From: CAVRQM01 sp963756975
Lineage (GTDB): Bacteria > Pseudomonadota > Alphaproteobacteria > Acetobacterales > Acetobacteraceae
Reading direction: 5' to 3'
DNA length: 64,000 bases
NCBI GenBank assembly: GCA_963756975.1
Contig: CAVWPS010000001.1
Coordinates: forward strand, 868,001 to 932,000
Each line of letters starts with the position of its first letter. Within the stretch, counting starts at the first letter, position 1. Positions 48,312 to 57,327 of this stretch are shown here, piece by piece. The translations under genes and the position numbers were made by a program. The notes beneath the pieces are model-generated. The model was not told the DNA's origin, searched no databases, and saw only the letters and a program-made list of their open reading frames with translations.

Positions 48312-50456
48312 ATGACCGAACAATCGACCGCACCCGCCCTCACCATCGCCCCGGAGCTGCGCAGCTTTATCGAAACCGAGGCGCTGCCGGGCCTGGATAT
48401 GTCGGCGGCCGCGTTCCTCGACGGTCTGGCCGCAATCCACGCGATGTTCGCGCCCCGCAACCGCGCCCTGCTCGCGCGCCGCGACGACCTGCAGCGCCAG
48501 ATCGACAGCTGGCACGATGCCAATCGCGGAAAAGCTTGGGATCAGTCCGGCTACGAGGCGTTCCTGCGCGACATCGGCTACTTGCTGCCGGTCGCCGACG
48601 GCGTGAGCGTCGCGACCGCGAACGTGGACGACGAAATCGCCCGCATCGCCGGCCCGCAGCTTGTGGTGCCCGCCAGCAACCCCCGCTATGCGCTGAACGC
48701 CGCCAACGCCCGCTGGGGCAGCCTGTTCGACGCGCTGTACGGCACCGACGCGCTGCCCGGCGACCGCACCGGCAAGGGCTTCGACGCCGAGCGTGGCCGC
48801 CACGTGGTCTCCCGTGCCCGCGCGTTCCTCGACGAAGCGGTGCCGCTCGCCGGCGGGTCGCACGGCGAAATCGACGGCTACACGGTCGCGTCCGGCGCGC
48901 TGGTCCCGGCGTTGCGCGACCCCGCCGCGTTCGTCGGCTATCGCGGCGAGGCGTCCGCGCCGGGCGCGATCCTGCTGCGCCATAACGGCCTGCATATCGA
49001 ACTGGTGCTCGACCGCGCCCACCCGGTCGGCTCGACCGACCGCGCCGGATTGGCCGATGTCGTCCTGGAAGCCGCGATCAGCACGATCGTCGACCTTGAG
49101 GACTCCGTCGCCACGGTCGACGCGGCCGACAAGGTCGACGTCTACCGCACGTGGCTCGGCCTCATGCGCGGCGATCTGGTCGCCTCGTTCGAGAAGGGCG
49201 GCCGCACGCGCGAGCGCCGGCTCGACCCCGACCGCACCTACACCGCACCGGACGGCGGCACGCTCACCCTGCCCGGCCGCTCGCTGCTGCTGGTCCGCAA
49301 CGTCGGCCACCACATGACGACCGACGCGATGATGTCGGCCGACGGATCAGAGGGTTACGAGACGGTGCTCGACTGCGCCGTCACCGCCCTGATCGCGCGG
49401 CACGACCTCGCGAAGACGGATGGCCCCCGCAACAGCCGCGCCGGCTCGGTCTACATCGTGAAGCCGAAGATGCACGGGCCGGACGAGGTCGCCCTCGCGC
49501 GCGACCTGTTCGCCGCCGTCGAGGATATGCTGAAGCTGCCCCGCAACACGCTGAAAATGGGCATCATGGACGAGGAGCGGCGCACCAGCCTCAACCTCGC
49601 CGCCTGCATCGAAGCGGCGCGCGAGCGGGTGGTGTTCATCAACACCGGCTTCCTCGACCGCACCGGCGACGAGATCCACACCTCGATGCGGGCCGGTGCC
49701 ATGGTCCGCAAGGAAGCGATGCGCGGCACGCCCTGGATCGCCGCCTACGAGGACAACAACGTCGATGTCGGCCTCGCCTGCGGCCTGCGCGGCCGGGGCC
49801 AGATCGGCAAGGGCATGTGGGCGGCGCCGGACCGGATGGCCGACATGCTGGCCCAGAAGATCGGCCACCCGCGCGCCGGCGCCAGCACCGCGTGGGTGCC
49901 CTCGCCCACCGCCGCCACGCTGCACGCGCTGCACTATCACGCGGTCGATGTGGCGGCGCGGCAGGCCGAGGTTGCGGCGCGGGCCGTCGTGCCGCGCGAG
50001 AAAATCCTGCAAATTCCGCTCAATGCCGGCCAGAACTGGTCCGACGCCGACGTGACCGCCGAGCTGGAGAACAACACGCAGGGCATCCTCGGCTACGTCG
50101 TGCGCTGGATCGACCAGGGGATCGGCTGCTCGAAAGTGCCGGACATCCACGATGTCGGGCTGATGGAGGACCGCGCCACGCTGCGGATCAGCAGCCAGCA
50201 CATCGCGAACTGGCTGACCGCCGGGGTCGTCGACCGCCCGCGCGTCGAAGCGGTGCTGCGCCGGATGGCGGAAGTCGTGGACCGCCAGAACGCCGCCGAC
50301 CCCGCCTACCGCCCGATGGCACCCGCCTTCGACGGACCGGCGTTCGCCGCCGCATCCGACCTGATCTTCATGGGCACGTCACAGCCGAACGGCTATACCG
50401 AGTTCATTCTGACGGCCCGGCGGCGGGAAGCGAAGGCCGCGATGCAAACCGTCTAG
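48312..50456 (+). CDS. glcB: Malate synthase G
   Basis: A 714-residue enzyme, the usual length for form G, joining glyoxylate and acetyl-CoA to malate. TISTIVDLEDSVATVDAADK contains the acid strand of the barrel, RNVGHHMTTDAMM and GSVYIVKPKMHGPDEVA follow, then KMGIMDEERRTSLNLAACI, AAYEDNNVDVGLACGLRGRG and IDQGIGCSKVPDIHDVGLMEDRATLRIS near the end. Single-subunit cytosolic enzyme. No isocitrate lyase gene is near, so it may serve glycolate or C2 use. An AGGCAGGCC region precedes the ATG. Confidence 0.97.
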   Translation: MTEQSTAPALTIAPELRSFIETEALPGLDMSAAAFLDGLAAIHAMFAPRNRALLARRDDLQRQIDSWHDANRGKAWDQSGYEAFLRDIGYLLPVADGVSVATANVDDEIARIAGPQLVVPASNPRYALNAANARWGSLFDALYGTDALPGDRTGKGFDAERGRHVVSRARAFLDEAVPLAGGSHGEIDGYTVASGALVPALRDPAAFVGYRGEASAPGAILLRHNGLHIELVLDRAHPVGSTDRAGLADVVLEAAISTIVDLEDSVATVDAADKVDVYRTWLGLMRGDLVASFEKGGRTRERRLDPDRTYTAPDGGTLTLPGRSLLLVRNVGHHMTTDAMMSADGSEGYETVLDCAVTALIARHDLAKTDGPRNSRAGSVYIVKPKMHGPDEVALARDLFAAVEDMLKLPRNTLKMGIMDEERRTSLNLAACIEAARERVVFINTGFLDRTGDEIHTSMRAGAMVRKEAMRGTPWIAAYEDNNVDVGLACGLRGRGQIGKGMWAAPDRMADMLAQKIGHPRAGASTAWVPSPTAATLHALHYHAVDVAARQAEVAARAVVPREKILQIPLNAGQNWSDADVTAELENNTQGILGYVVRWIDQGIGCSKVPDIHDVGLMEDRATLRISSQHIANWLTAGVVDRPRVEAVLRRMAEVVDRQNAADPAYRPMAPAFDGPAFAAASDLIFMGTSQPNGYTEFILTARRREAKAAMQTV

Positions 50457-50471
50457 GATCGGGGACCTTCG

Positions 50472-50753
50472 ATGGGGCACGTCACGTCCAACGTCTGGTT
50501 TTTGCAGTGGTACGTGCTGGCCGGCGTCGCCATTTTTCTCTACGGCCTTGCGTACGCATGGTATTTCGCACTCGGCGGCATCACCCCGGTCGGATGGGTC
50601 AAGGGCAAGCTGAGGCAGCGCCGCAACGCCCGGATCGTGATACAGCAGGAAGCGGATCGCGCCGCGCGCCAAGCGGCCGCACGAGCAAGGGTGGAGGCGG
50701 CGCAGCGCCAGACCGGCGGCGCTCCGATTACGATCGACGCCGAACCCGAGTGA
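50472..50753 (+). CDS. Small membrane protein of unknown function
   Basis: A 93-residue protein. One hydrophobic span at about residues 8-34 (FLQWYVLAGVAIFLYGLAYAW), a short GGITPVGWVKGK loop, then a charged Arg/Ala/Gln-rich helix likely to be coiled. It starts 15 bases after malate synthase and overlaps the convergent glycosyltransferase end by 26 bases. No family recognised. Confidence 0.7.
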   Translation: MGHVTSNVWFLQWYVLAGVAIFLYGLAYAWYFALGGITPVGWVKGKLRQRRNARIVIQQEADRAARQAAARARVEAAQRQTGGAPITIDAEPE

Positions 50754-51810
50754 GCGCCGACCGGACCTCCGCCACGTAACCTTCCAGTTCGGCCGCGCGA
50801 TGCGTCGCGGTGTGCGACCCGAGCACCCGCTCCCGCGCCGCGTCGGACTGCGCTTGGGCCAGCTCCGGCGTTCTGGCCAGGATCGCCGACATGTCCGCCG
50901 CGTCGTCGGCCAGCGCCACCTCGCGCCCGGGCGTGAGAACGGTCTCGATCCCGGCCCAGCGATCCGAGACGATCGGGCAACCGCAAGCCGCCGCCTCGAA
51001 CAGCCGCACGCTCGGGCTGTAGCCGGCTTCGCGCATGTCCGCGCGCGTCACGTTCAGCGTCCAGCGCAACGACGAGTAGAACGCCGCGTGTTCGGTCGGG
51101 CCCAGATGCTCGATCCGCTCCACATTGTCCGGCCACTCGATCGAAGCGGGATATTGCGGCCCGGCGACCACGAAGCGCAGGTCCGGCCGGGCGAGCGCCG
51201 GTTCGATCAGCAAAGACCGCAATGTCGGCTGCCGGTCGTCGCTATAGGTGCCCAGGTAGCCGAGATCCCAGCGGACCGGACCGCCGGCCGGGCGATACAG
51301 GGCCGGGTCGACGGCGCAATACAGCGCCCGCGCGCGTTTCGCGCCCCAGCGCCGTTCCAGCGTGTCGAGCGTCGGTCCGCCGGTGAACGACAGGTACAGA
51401 TCCCAGCGCGGGATCAGGCCGGCCGACAGGTAATCGCAATCGCCGGACGCGATCCGGGCCAGGGTGACCGGCGTGTCGATGTCGTAGAACGCGACCACGC
51501 CGGCGGCCGCCTCGATCGCCCAGCCGCCGACCGCGATGCCGTCCGGCACGTACGAGCCGACCACGACCAAATCCGCCGCCGCGATCCGGGCGCGGTATGC
51601 TTCGAGACCGGCGAGGTCGGCATAGAACGCCAGCTCGCAATACGCGGGATCGGTCAGGTCGCGCGTCGCCGCGTACCAGGGCTTGTCGCGTTCGAGGAAC
51701 AGGATGTCGTGCCCGCGCGCGGCCAGTGCCGCGACCAGGGCACGATACGTCGTGGCATGGCCGTTGCCCCACGACGACGACAGCGTCAGGCCGAGCACGA
51801 CGATGTTCAC
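50728..51810 (-). CDS. CgeB-like glycosyltransferase (GT-B fold)
   Basis: A 360-residue protein starting at GTG overlapping the upstream stop. NIVVLGLTLSSSWGNGHATTYR at the N-terminus, GYLGTYSDDRQPTLRSLLIEP in the linker and EAGYSPSVRLFEAAACGCPIVSDRWAGIE in the C-lobe match the CgeB/DUF3880 group; the last motif holds the nucleotide-sugar acidic residue of GT-B enzymes. Last gene of a seven-gene operon. It probably adds one sugar to a product assembled by the neighbouring enzymes. Confidence 0.86.
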   Translation of the reverse strand: MNIVVLGLTLSSSWGNGHATTYRALVAALAARGHDILFLERDKPWYAATRDLTDPAYCELAFYADLAGLEAYRARIAAADLVVVGSYVPDGIAVGGWAIEAAAGVVAFYDIDTPVTLARIASGDCDYLSAGLIPRWDLYLSFTGGPTLDTLERRWGAKRARALYCAVDPALYRPAGGPVRWDLGYLGTYSDDRQPTLRSLLIEPALARPDLRFVVAGPQYPASIEWPDNVERIEHLGPTEHAAFYSSLRWTLNVTRADMREAGYSPSVRLFEAAACGCPIVSDRWAGIETVLTPGREVALADDAADMSAILARTPELAQAQSDAARERVLGSHTATHRAAELEGYVAEVRSALTRVRRRS

Positions 51811-52875
51811 GCCAGGTTCCGCAGCAACCGGTCGAGCTGCACGCCGCGCTGCGCGTAGGTGTGATCGCGCAGCACCCGCGCCCGCGCCGCCTCGCCGATC
51901 CTGCGGGCGCGCTCCGGTGTCAGAGCCGCGAGATGGTCGGCGACGTCCGAGCCGTCCCGCGCCACCAGCACCTCCTCGTTCGGTTCGAGGAACAGCTCGA
52001 TCCCTTCCCAGGCGTCGGTGATCAGGCAGGCGCCCGCGCCCGCAGCCTCGAACACCCTTGTGGCGGGCGAAAAGCCGACCGCCGCCATGCTGTCGCGGGC
52101 GACGTTCAGCACCGCCTTGGCCGACGCGTTGAACGCGTTGTGGGCGGCGGTCGGGACATGACCGATCGCACGAACGTTCGACGGCAACCCCTTGTCGTGC
52201 CAACCATTTCCGCCCAGCACGAACGCGCGGTCCGGCAGCCGCGACGCGACGCCGAGGAAGAACTCCTCGATCCGGGCCTCCCGGTCCGGCAGCCGGTTGG
52301 CCAGCAGCGACAGATCGGCGGCGTAGTCCGGGTCGGCGGCGGCCGGATGGTGGGTCGCGGGATCGAGCGCGTTGTAGACCGGCACGCAGCGCGTGGCCCC
52401 GAAGCCGGTATAGGCGTCGATCACCGGCGCGCCGCCGCCATAGGTCAGCACCGCGTCGAGCGATGGCAGCCAGCTCCGCAGCATCGCCTCGCCGCCCGCG
52501 CGCATGGCGGCCAGGGTCGCCGGCGCGTCGACGTCCATGAACAGCCGGATCGCACCCGGCCGCGCCGCGCGCATCACCGCGTCGAGCAGCGCGTCGTCCA
52601 TCACCCCGACGCCGCTCGCCTTGACGACCACGTCGGCCAGCACGGCCTCGGCCGCCACCGTTGCCAAGCCGTCGGCCGTGGCGGGCCAGACCACGACGCG
52701 GGCATAATCAGGCGGGTCGATATCGCGGTGCGATTGCCGCTCGTAGGCGTCCGGCTCGTAGAAGGTGATCGTGTGGCCGTGTGTCGCGAGCGCGGACAGC
52801 AGCCCGCGATAATACGTGGCCGCCCCGTTCCAGTACCGACGACACCAGGCTCGACCCGTAGAACGCGATCTTCAT
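51807..52875 (-). pseudogene. CgeB-like glycosyltransferase, one frameshift near the N-terminus
   Basis: About 355 residues when repaired. MKIAFYGSSLVSS starts in one frame; an extra base at about 52836 separates it from YWNGAATYYRGLLSALATHG, the same N-terminal element as in its two neighbours. The C-lobe is intact: GHVPTAAHNAFNASAKAVLN and GFSPATRVFEAAGAGACLIT. GIELFLEPNEEVLVARDG follows. Start and stop overlap the adjacent genes by four bases, so the operon architecture is unbroken and the shift is probably a sequence error. Confidence 0.82.
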
Positions 52876-53955
52876 GCCGCGACCCGCATGCCGGCGACGA
52901 TCCCGAGCAGTTCGTCGACCCGGTGCCCGCAGCCATGCCGCGCCCGCACCGTCGCGAGCCCCCTCGCGGCCAGTTCTCGCCCCGCCTGCGGATCGTTCGC
53001 GAGCGTGCGCAGATGGTCGGTCATCCGCGCCCCGTCCTGCGCCACCCAGAAATCGCCGGGCCGGAACAGGTGCTCGGCATCGTCCCACGGTGCGGACAGC
53101 AACGGGATGCCGCAGGCGAGCGCCTCGAACACCCGGATGGTGGGGATGCCCGGCAGCGCCGTCGCGTAGTAGCGGCGCGGGACGTGAATGGTGGCGAGGT
53201 GGCGGGCGAACGCGGCCGGCGCGTCGGCATTGGCGATCCAGCCCCGGTAGCGCGCGCCGTAGCGGGCCAGCAATGCTTGTGCCTCAACGGGATAGCGGAC
53301 GCCGTGCACATCGAGCGACAGGCCGGCATCCTGGGCCGGGCGCAACAGAAACGTCTCGAGTTCGGCGGTCCGCTCGCCGTCGCCCCAGTTGCCGATCCAG
53401 ATCAACCCGTCGCGCTCGGTCTCGGTCGGCGGCGGCCGGAACAGCGCGAGGTCGGCGGCCTCATGCCAGACGTGCACGCGCGAGCCCCAGCCCCAGGCGC
53501 GATAGATCTCCGCCAGCGCGGCACCGAACGCGAGCACGCCGTCGTAGCCGTCGAGGTCGAACGCCCGGATCGCCTCGGGGTCGCTGACCGCGCGATGGTG
53601 GGTGTCGTGGAACAACAGGGTGAACCGGCCGCCCTCGGCACGCGCGCGGCCGATGCGGGCCACCATCGCCGGATCGGTCCACTCGTGGACCAGCACGAGG
53701 TCGGCGCCGTCCAGCATTTCGGACAAGTCTTCGCGGTAAGTCTCCGACCGCAAAGCCGGAAAGGCGGCGGCGAACCCGGCTTCGGCTTCGCGGGTGTTCC
53801 GCGATCAGGTTGGAGCGGCTCCAGCCGTCGGGCGGCTCCCAGACCCGGACCTCGTGACCGCGCGCCGAAAACTCGCGAACGATGCCGCGCAGAAAGTGCG
53901 CGTTGCCGTGGTTCCAGCAGGACACCAGGGAGTGGGCGAACAGGACGACCCGCAT
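52872..53955 (-). pseudogene. CgeB-like glycosyltransferase, one frameshift near the N-terminus
   Basis: About 360 residues when repaired. MRVVLFAHSLVSCWNHGNAHF begins the N-lobe; an extra C near 53793 separates LIAEH from REAEAGFAAAFPALRSETYR. LVHEWTDPAMV, LLFHDTHHRAVSD and WIGNWGDGERTAELE resemble CgeB/DUF3880 proteins, and LPGIPTIRVFEALACGIPLL is the nucleotide-sugar motif. It shares one base with the upstream GT4 stop and four with the downstream gene. Third of four glycosyltransferases in the operon. Confidence 0.82.
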
Positions 53956-55022
53956 CAGCGCGACCGGTCCGCCACGGTGGCGTGGACAGCGAGCGTGCCG
54001 TCCGTCATCGCGGCGGGCGTGTATTTCCGCGCCCGCTCCCGCGCCCGTTCGGCGGCGGCTTCGGGGGCGACCAGCAGGCGCGCGATCACGTCGCGCGCCC
54101 CGGCATCGTCCTGCGGGTGGAAGAACAGCGCCGCCCCGTCCCACAACTCCCGAAAGGTCGGGATGTCGGCCAGTGCGAGCGCGCACCCGGCTTGGGCGGC
54201 TTCCAGCACGGCCAAACCGAACGGCTCATAGAACGCGGGGGCGGCGAACACGCGGGCCGACGCCATGGCCGCCGTCATCGCGGGACGGCCGAGCACGCCG
54301 GGGCAGTCCAGCGCCGGGAAGCTCACCGTGTCGCCGTCCGGCCGGGTCAGCGCGCCGGCGGCGGTGACCGGCACGCCGAGGTCGAACGCGATCCGGTCGA
54401 GCATCGCGATGTTCTTGGACGCATCCCACAACCGCCCCGCGCATAGCACGCCCTCACGCGGGCCGGTCGCGGTGTTCGGCGGATCGAGACCGAGGTGGAC
54501 GACCGCGATATGCCGGCCGGGCCGGTACATGCGCTGCAGCTGGTCCGCGAACGCGCCGGATGGCGCGATCACCGCGTCGGCCTCGGCCAGGCCGCGCCCG
54601 GTCGCCGCCGCCCGCCACGCCAGATCGTGCGGCAGCGCGCCGCCATGCGTCGTCGCCCACCATGTGCCGACATCGGAGTGCGCCACCGCCACCACCGGCA
54701 CGCCCCACGGCGCTTCGGCCGCCAGCGCCGGCGCGTGCAGATGGACACGGTCGACCCGCAAGCGGCCGGCCAGGCCCGCCAGATTGGCCCCAACCGCGCG
54801 AACCGCCCCCTCGTCCTCGGCCATCCAGTCGAGCGGCAGGCCGGTCGGAATCATCTGCAAGCCGGGGATCGCCGCCGCCTCGGCCGCCTGCATCCCGGTC
54901 GGGTTGGGGCCGAGCACGGCAAGCGTCACCCCCATGCCGTAGGCGCGCAGGCCCCGGGCGAGTGCCAACGAGTAGGTCCAGACGCCACCGACAGCGTCGG
55001 CGGTCAGCAACACATGCCTCAA
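53955..55022 (-). CDS. Glycosyltransferase family 4 (GT-B)
   Basis: A 355-residue transferase. HVLLTADAVGGVWTYSLALAR at the N-terminus, ALAEADAVIAPSGAFADQL-like acceptor region, GVLCAGRLWDASKNIAMLD, and FAAPAFYEPFGLAVLEAAQAGC with the E-x7-E motif of retaining GT4 enzymes. The TTG start whose TTGA overlaps the radical SAM stop is preferred; a GTG nine bases later is possible. Fourth gene of the glycan operon. Confidence 0.88.
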   Translation of the reverse strand: MRHVLLTADAVGGVWTYSLALARGLRAYGMGVTLAVLGPNPTGMQAAEAAAIPGLQMIPTGLPLDWMAEDEGAVRAVGANLAGLAGRLRVDRVHLHAPALAAEAPWGVPVVAVAHSDVGTWWATTHGGALPHDLAWRAAATGRGLAEADAVIAPSGAFADQLQRMYRPGRHIAVVHLGLDPPNTATGPREGVLCAGRLWDASKNIAMLDRIAFDLGVPVTAAGALTRPDGDTVSFPALDCPGVLGRPAMTAAMASARVFAAPAFYEPFGLAVLEAAQAGCALALADIPTFRELWDGAALFFHPQDDAGARDVIARLLVAPEAAAERARERARKYTPAAMTDGTLAVHATVADRSR

Positions 55023-56293
55023 TCGTGGGCCGCCTCTAATTCGGGAAGCGACAACGGTGCCGCGTCCTGAATATCGCTCATCCGGTCGTGCTGCGCGAGG
55101 TAATGCGCGTGCGCCCGCTCCCACGCGGCATCGTCCGGCAAGCCGAACAGCTTGCGGTAATCGGGCGCGCCCGGGTACGGGAACAGCGGCACCGGGTCGT
55201 TCGCCCAGACCCCGTTCTCGCGCAGCCGGTCCCGCCACACGGCGACCAGCGCCGGATCGTCGCCGGACGCGATCAGGTTCGCCTGCACGAACGGGACATG
55301 CGCGCGGGCCAGGATCAGCCGGTCGGCCAGCTCGTCGGTCGTCATCCGGCACGCCTTGTCGAGCGCCGCGCGGCCGTCGGTCGTCAGGCTCTCGACCCCC
55401 GCCTCGATCGAGACGCAACCGGCCGCGCCGAGCAGGGCCAGCATCTCGGGCTTCCAGAGGTCGATCCGCGTCTGCACGCCGAACTTGATGTCGCGCGGCA
55501 CCAGGGCTTCGAGCAGTTCGCGCCAGGGCAGGAAAATCTCGTCGATGAAATACAGGTAGCCGACGCCCTGACCCCGCAGCCGGTCGATCTCGGCCATCAG
55601 CGTGGGCAGGTCGCGGCGGCGGTATTTGTCGCGGAAATCGGTCTTCGCGCAGAACGAGCAGGAATACGGGCAGCCGCGCGACGCCTCGACCTCGGCCCCC
55701 GGCCCGTGCGGCGTGGTGTCGAAGCGGTGGTGATGGTGGTGGTGCCGGCCGACCCAGGCATCGGGCCAGGATAGCGCCGGCAGATCGGTGAACCGTGCCG
55801 CCGCCTGCGGTCCGTGCAGCACGACCTCGCCACCGGCGAGCGTCGCCGTCCCGTCCGGCGTGGCGGAATCGGCAAGCGCCGCCACGACCTCCTCGCACTC
55901 GCCGCGCACGACGATGTCGGCCCCGAGCTTTCGCAGCGTCGGTCCCGGCGTGGTCGATCCGTGCGGGCCGACCACGACGGTGCGCCCGCCGCGTCCCGCA
56001 AGGCGCGCGAAAAAGTCGCGCGGCACGGTCAGTTCCGGCGGCGCGCATCGCCAGAACAAATAGGTCGGCGCGGTCGTGACCACGGTCATGTCAGGCGCGA
56101 ACGCCGCGACCGCCGCGACCTGTGCGGTCATGTCCATGCCGTCCAGCGCCGCGTCGAACATGCGCGCCTCGTGTCCGCGCGCGGCCAGCAGGGCGGCCGA
56201 GTAGCCGAGTTCGAGCGGCAGATGCGCCTCGCGGCAGCCGAAATAGATCGACCCCTCGAACCGCCAAGCCGGATTGACCAGGGCGACTTTCAT
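55019..56293 (-). CDS. B12-binding-type radical SAM protein
   Basis: A 424-residue enzyme. Residues 1-130 look like a cobalamin-binding Rossmann domain (ALVNPAWRFEGSIYFG, VVTTAPTYLFWRC, TVVVGPHGSTTP). SRGCPYSCSFCAK gives the CxxxCxxC cluster site at Cys208, 212 and 215; GYLYFIDEIFLPW and VSIEAGVESLT are later radical SAM strands. A run of six His (184-189) lies just before the cluster. It resembles the class seen in oligosaccharide clusters (TIGR04295-like). It could methylate or rearrange a sugar made by the two epimerases. Overlaps both neighbours by four bases. Confidence 0.88.
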   Translation of the reverse strand: MKVALVNPAWRFEGSIYFGCREAHLPLELGYSAALLAARGHEARMFDAALDGMDMTAQVAAVAAFAPDMTVVTTAPTYLFWRCAPPELTVPRDFFARLAGRGGRTVVVGPHGSTTPGPTLRKLGADIVVRGECEEVVAALADSATPDGTATLAGGEVVLHGPQAAARFTDLPALSWPDAWVGRHHHHHHRFDTTPHGPGAEVEASRGCPYSCSFCAKTDFRDKYRRRDLPTLMAEIDRLRGQGVGYLYFIDEIFLPWRELLEALVPRDIKFGVQTRIDLWKPEMLALLGAAGCVSIEAGVESLTTDGRAALDKACRMTTDELADRLILARAHVPFVQANLIASGDDPALVAVWRDRLRENGVWANDPVPLFPYPGAPDYRKLFGLPDDAAWERAHAHYLAQHDRMSDIQDAAPLSLPELEAAHD

Positions 56294-57327
56294 GCCGCGG
56301 CCTCCGCCAGTTCCGCACCCTCGCTCGCCCACGCATGCAGCCGCGCGAGGCCCGCCCGCCAGCCGAGCGGCTCCGGCAGCCCGAGGGCCGAGCGCGCGGC
56401 ACCCGTATCGGCGACAAACCACCGCTGATCGCCGGGCCGCCAATCCTCGCGGCGCAAGTCCAATTCGCGGTTCAGGAGGCTGGAAACCTGATCCAGCAGG
56501 GTCAAAAGACTGACCGCGTTGGCCGGGCCGCCGCCGAGGTTGAACGCGCGGCCCGACACGGTACCGATCCGCCGCCACGCCTGGATGTAGGCCTCCACCG
56601 CGTCGCCCACATACAACACGTCGCGCACCTGCCGCCCGTCGCCGAACAGGGTGATCGGCTCGCCCGCCATCGCGCGCAGCAGGAAGTGCGCGACCCAGCC
56701 CTGATCCTCGGTGCCACGCTGATGCGGGCCGTAGATGCAGCTCATCCGCAGCACCGACGTCGGCACGCCGAAACTGCGCGCCCAGTCGAGCACGTATTGG
56801 TCGGCCGCCCCCTTGGAGCAGCCGTACGGCGTGTGAAACGACAGCGGCCGCCGCTCGTCCACACCGCGCGCGCGCAGTCCCGGATCGGCCGGACCCCACG
56901 CGCCATCGGCCAGGGTCAGCGCGATGTCGCCGAGGTCGCCGTACACCTTGTTGGTCGACGCGAAGATCAGCGGTGCCGGATCGGGCCGCCGGCGCAGCGC
57001 GTCCAGCAGCATGAGGGTGCCGCGCACGTTGATGTCGAAATCGGCCAGCGGGTCGTCGAGGCTGGTCGTGACCGCGACCTGCCCGGCGAGGTGGAACACG
57101 GCGGCCGCATCGCGCGCGGCGAGTGCGACCGCTTCGGCGTCGCGGATGTCCGCCACCGTCGCCGAGATCCTTCGCGGGTGCCGCCGCCGCAGCCAGTCCA
57201 GATTTTCGGCGACCCCGGGCCGCGCGAGGCTGTCGAACACCAGGACATGATGGCCTTCGCCCGCCAGCCGGTCCGCCAGATTGCAGCCGATGAACCCGGC
57301 GCCGCCGGTGACCAGGACTGGCCTCAC
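56290..57327 (-). CDS. NAD-dependent epimerase/dehydratase (CDP-paratose 2-epimerase-like)
   Basis: A 345-residue extended SDR. VLVTGGAGFIGCNLADRLA binds NAD, STNKVYGD holds the Ser/Thr, and TPYGCSKGAADQYVLDWAR the Tyr-x3-Lys pair. SCIYGPHQRGTEDQGWVAHFL and DGRQVRDVLYVGDAV are typical of the paratose/tyvelose epimerase branch. It changes a nucleotide sugar, perhaps at C2 or C4. Overlaps both neighbours (ATGA). Confidence 0.9.
   Translation of the reverse strand: MRPVLVTGGAGFIGCNLADRLAGEGHHVLVFDSLARPGVAENLDWLRRRHPRRISATVADIRDAEAVALAARDAAAVFHLAGQVAVTTSLDDPLADFDINVRGTLMLLDALRRRPDPAPLIFASTNKVYGDLGDIALTLADGAWGPADPGLRARGVDERRPLSFHTPYGCSKGAADQYVLDWARSFGVPTSVLRMSCIYGPHQRGTEDQGWVAHFLLRAMAGEPITLFGDGRQVRDVLYVGDAVEAYIQAWRRIGTVSGRAFNLGGGPANAVSLLTLLDQVSSLLNRELDLRREDWRPGDQRWFVADTGAARSALGLPEPLGWRAGLARLHAWASEGAELAEAAA

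Noticed and set aside
51597..54446. A 949-codon open frame on the plus strand
   Set aside because: It is antisense to three glycosyltransferase genes with clear motifs, and its own product is Arg/Gly/Asp-rich without any domain; typical of high-GC shadow frames.
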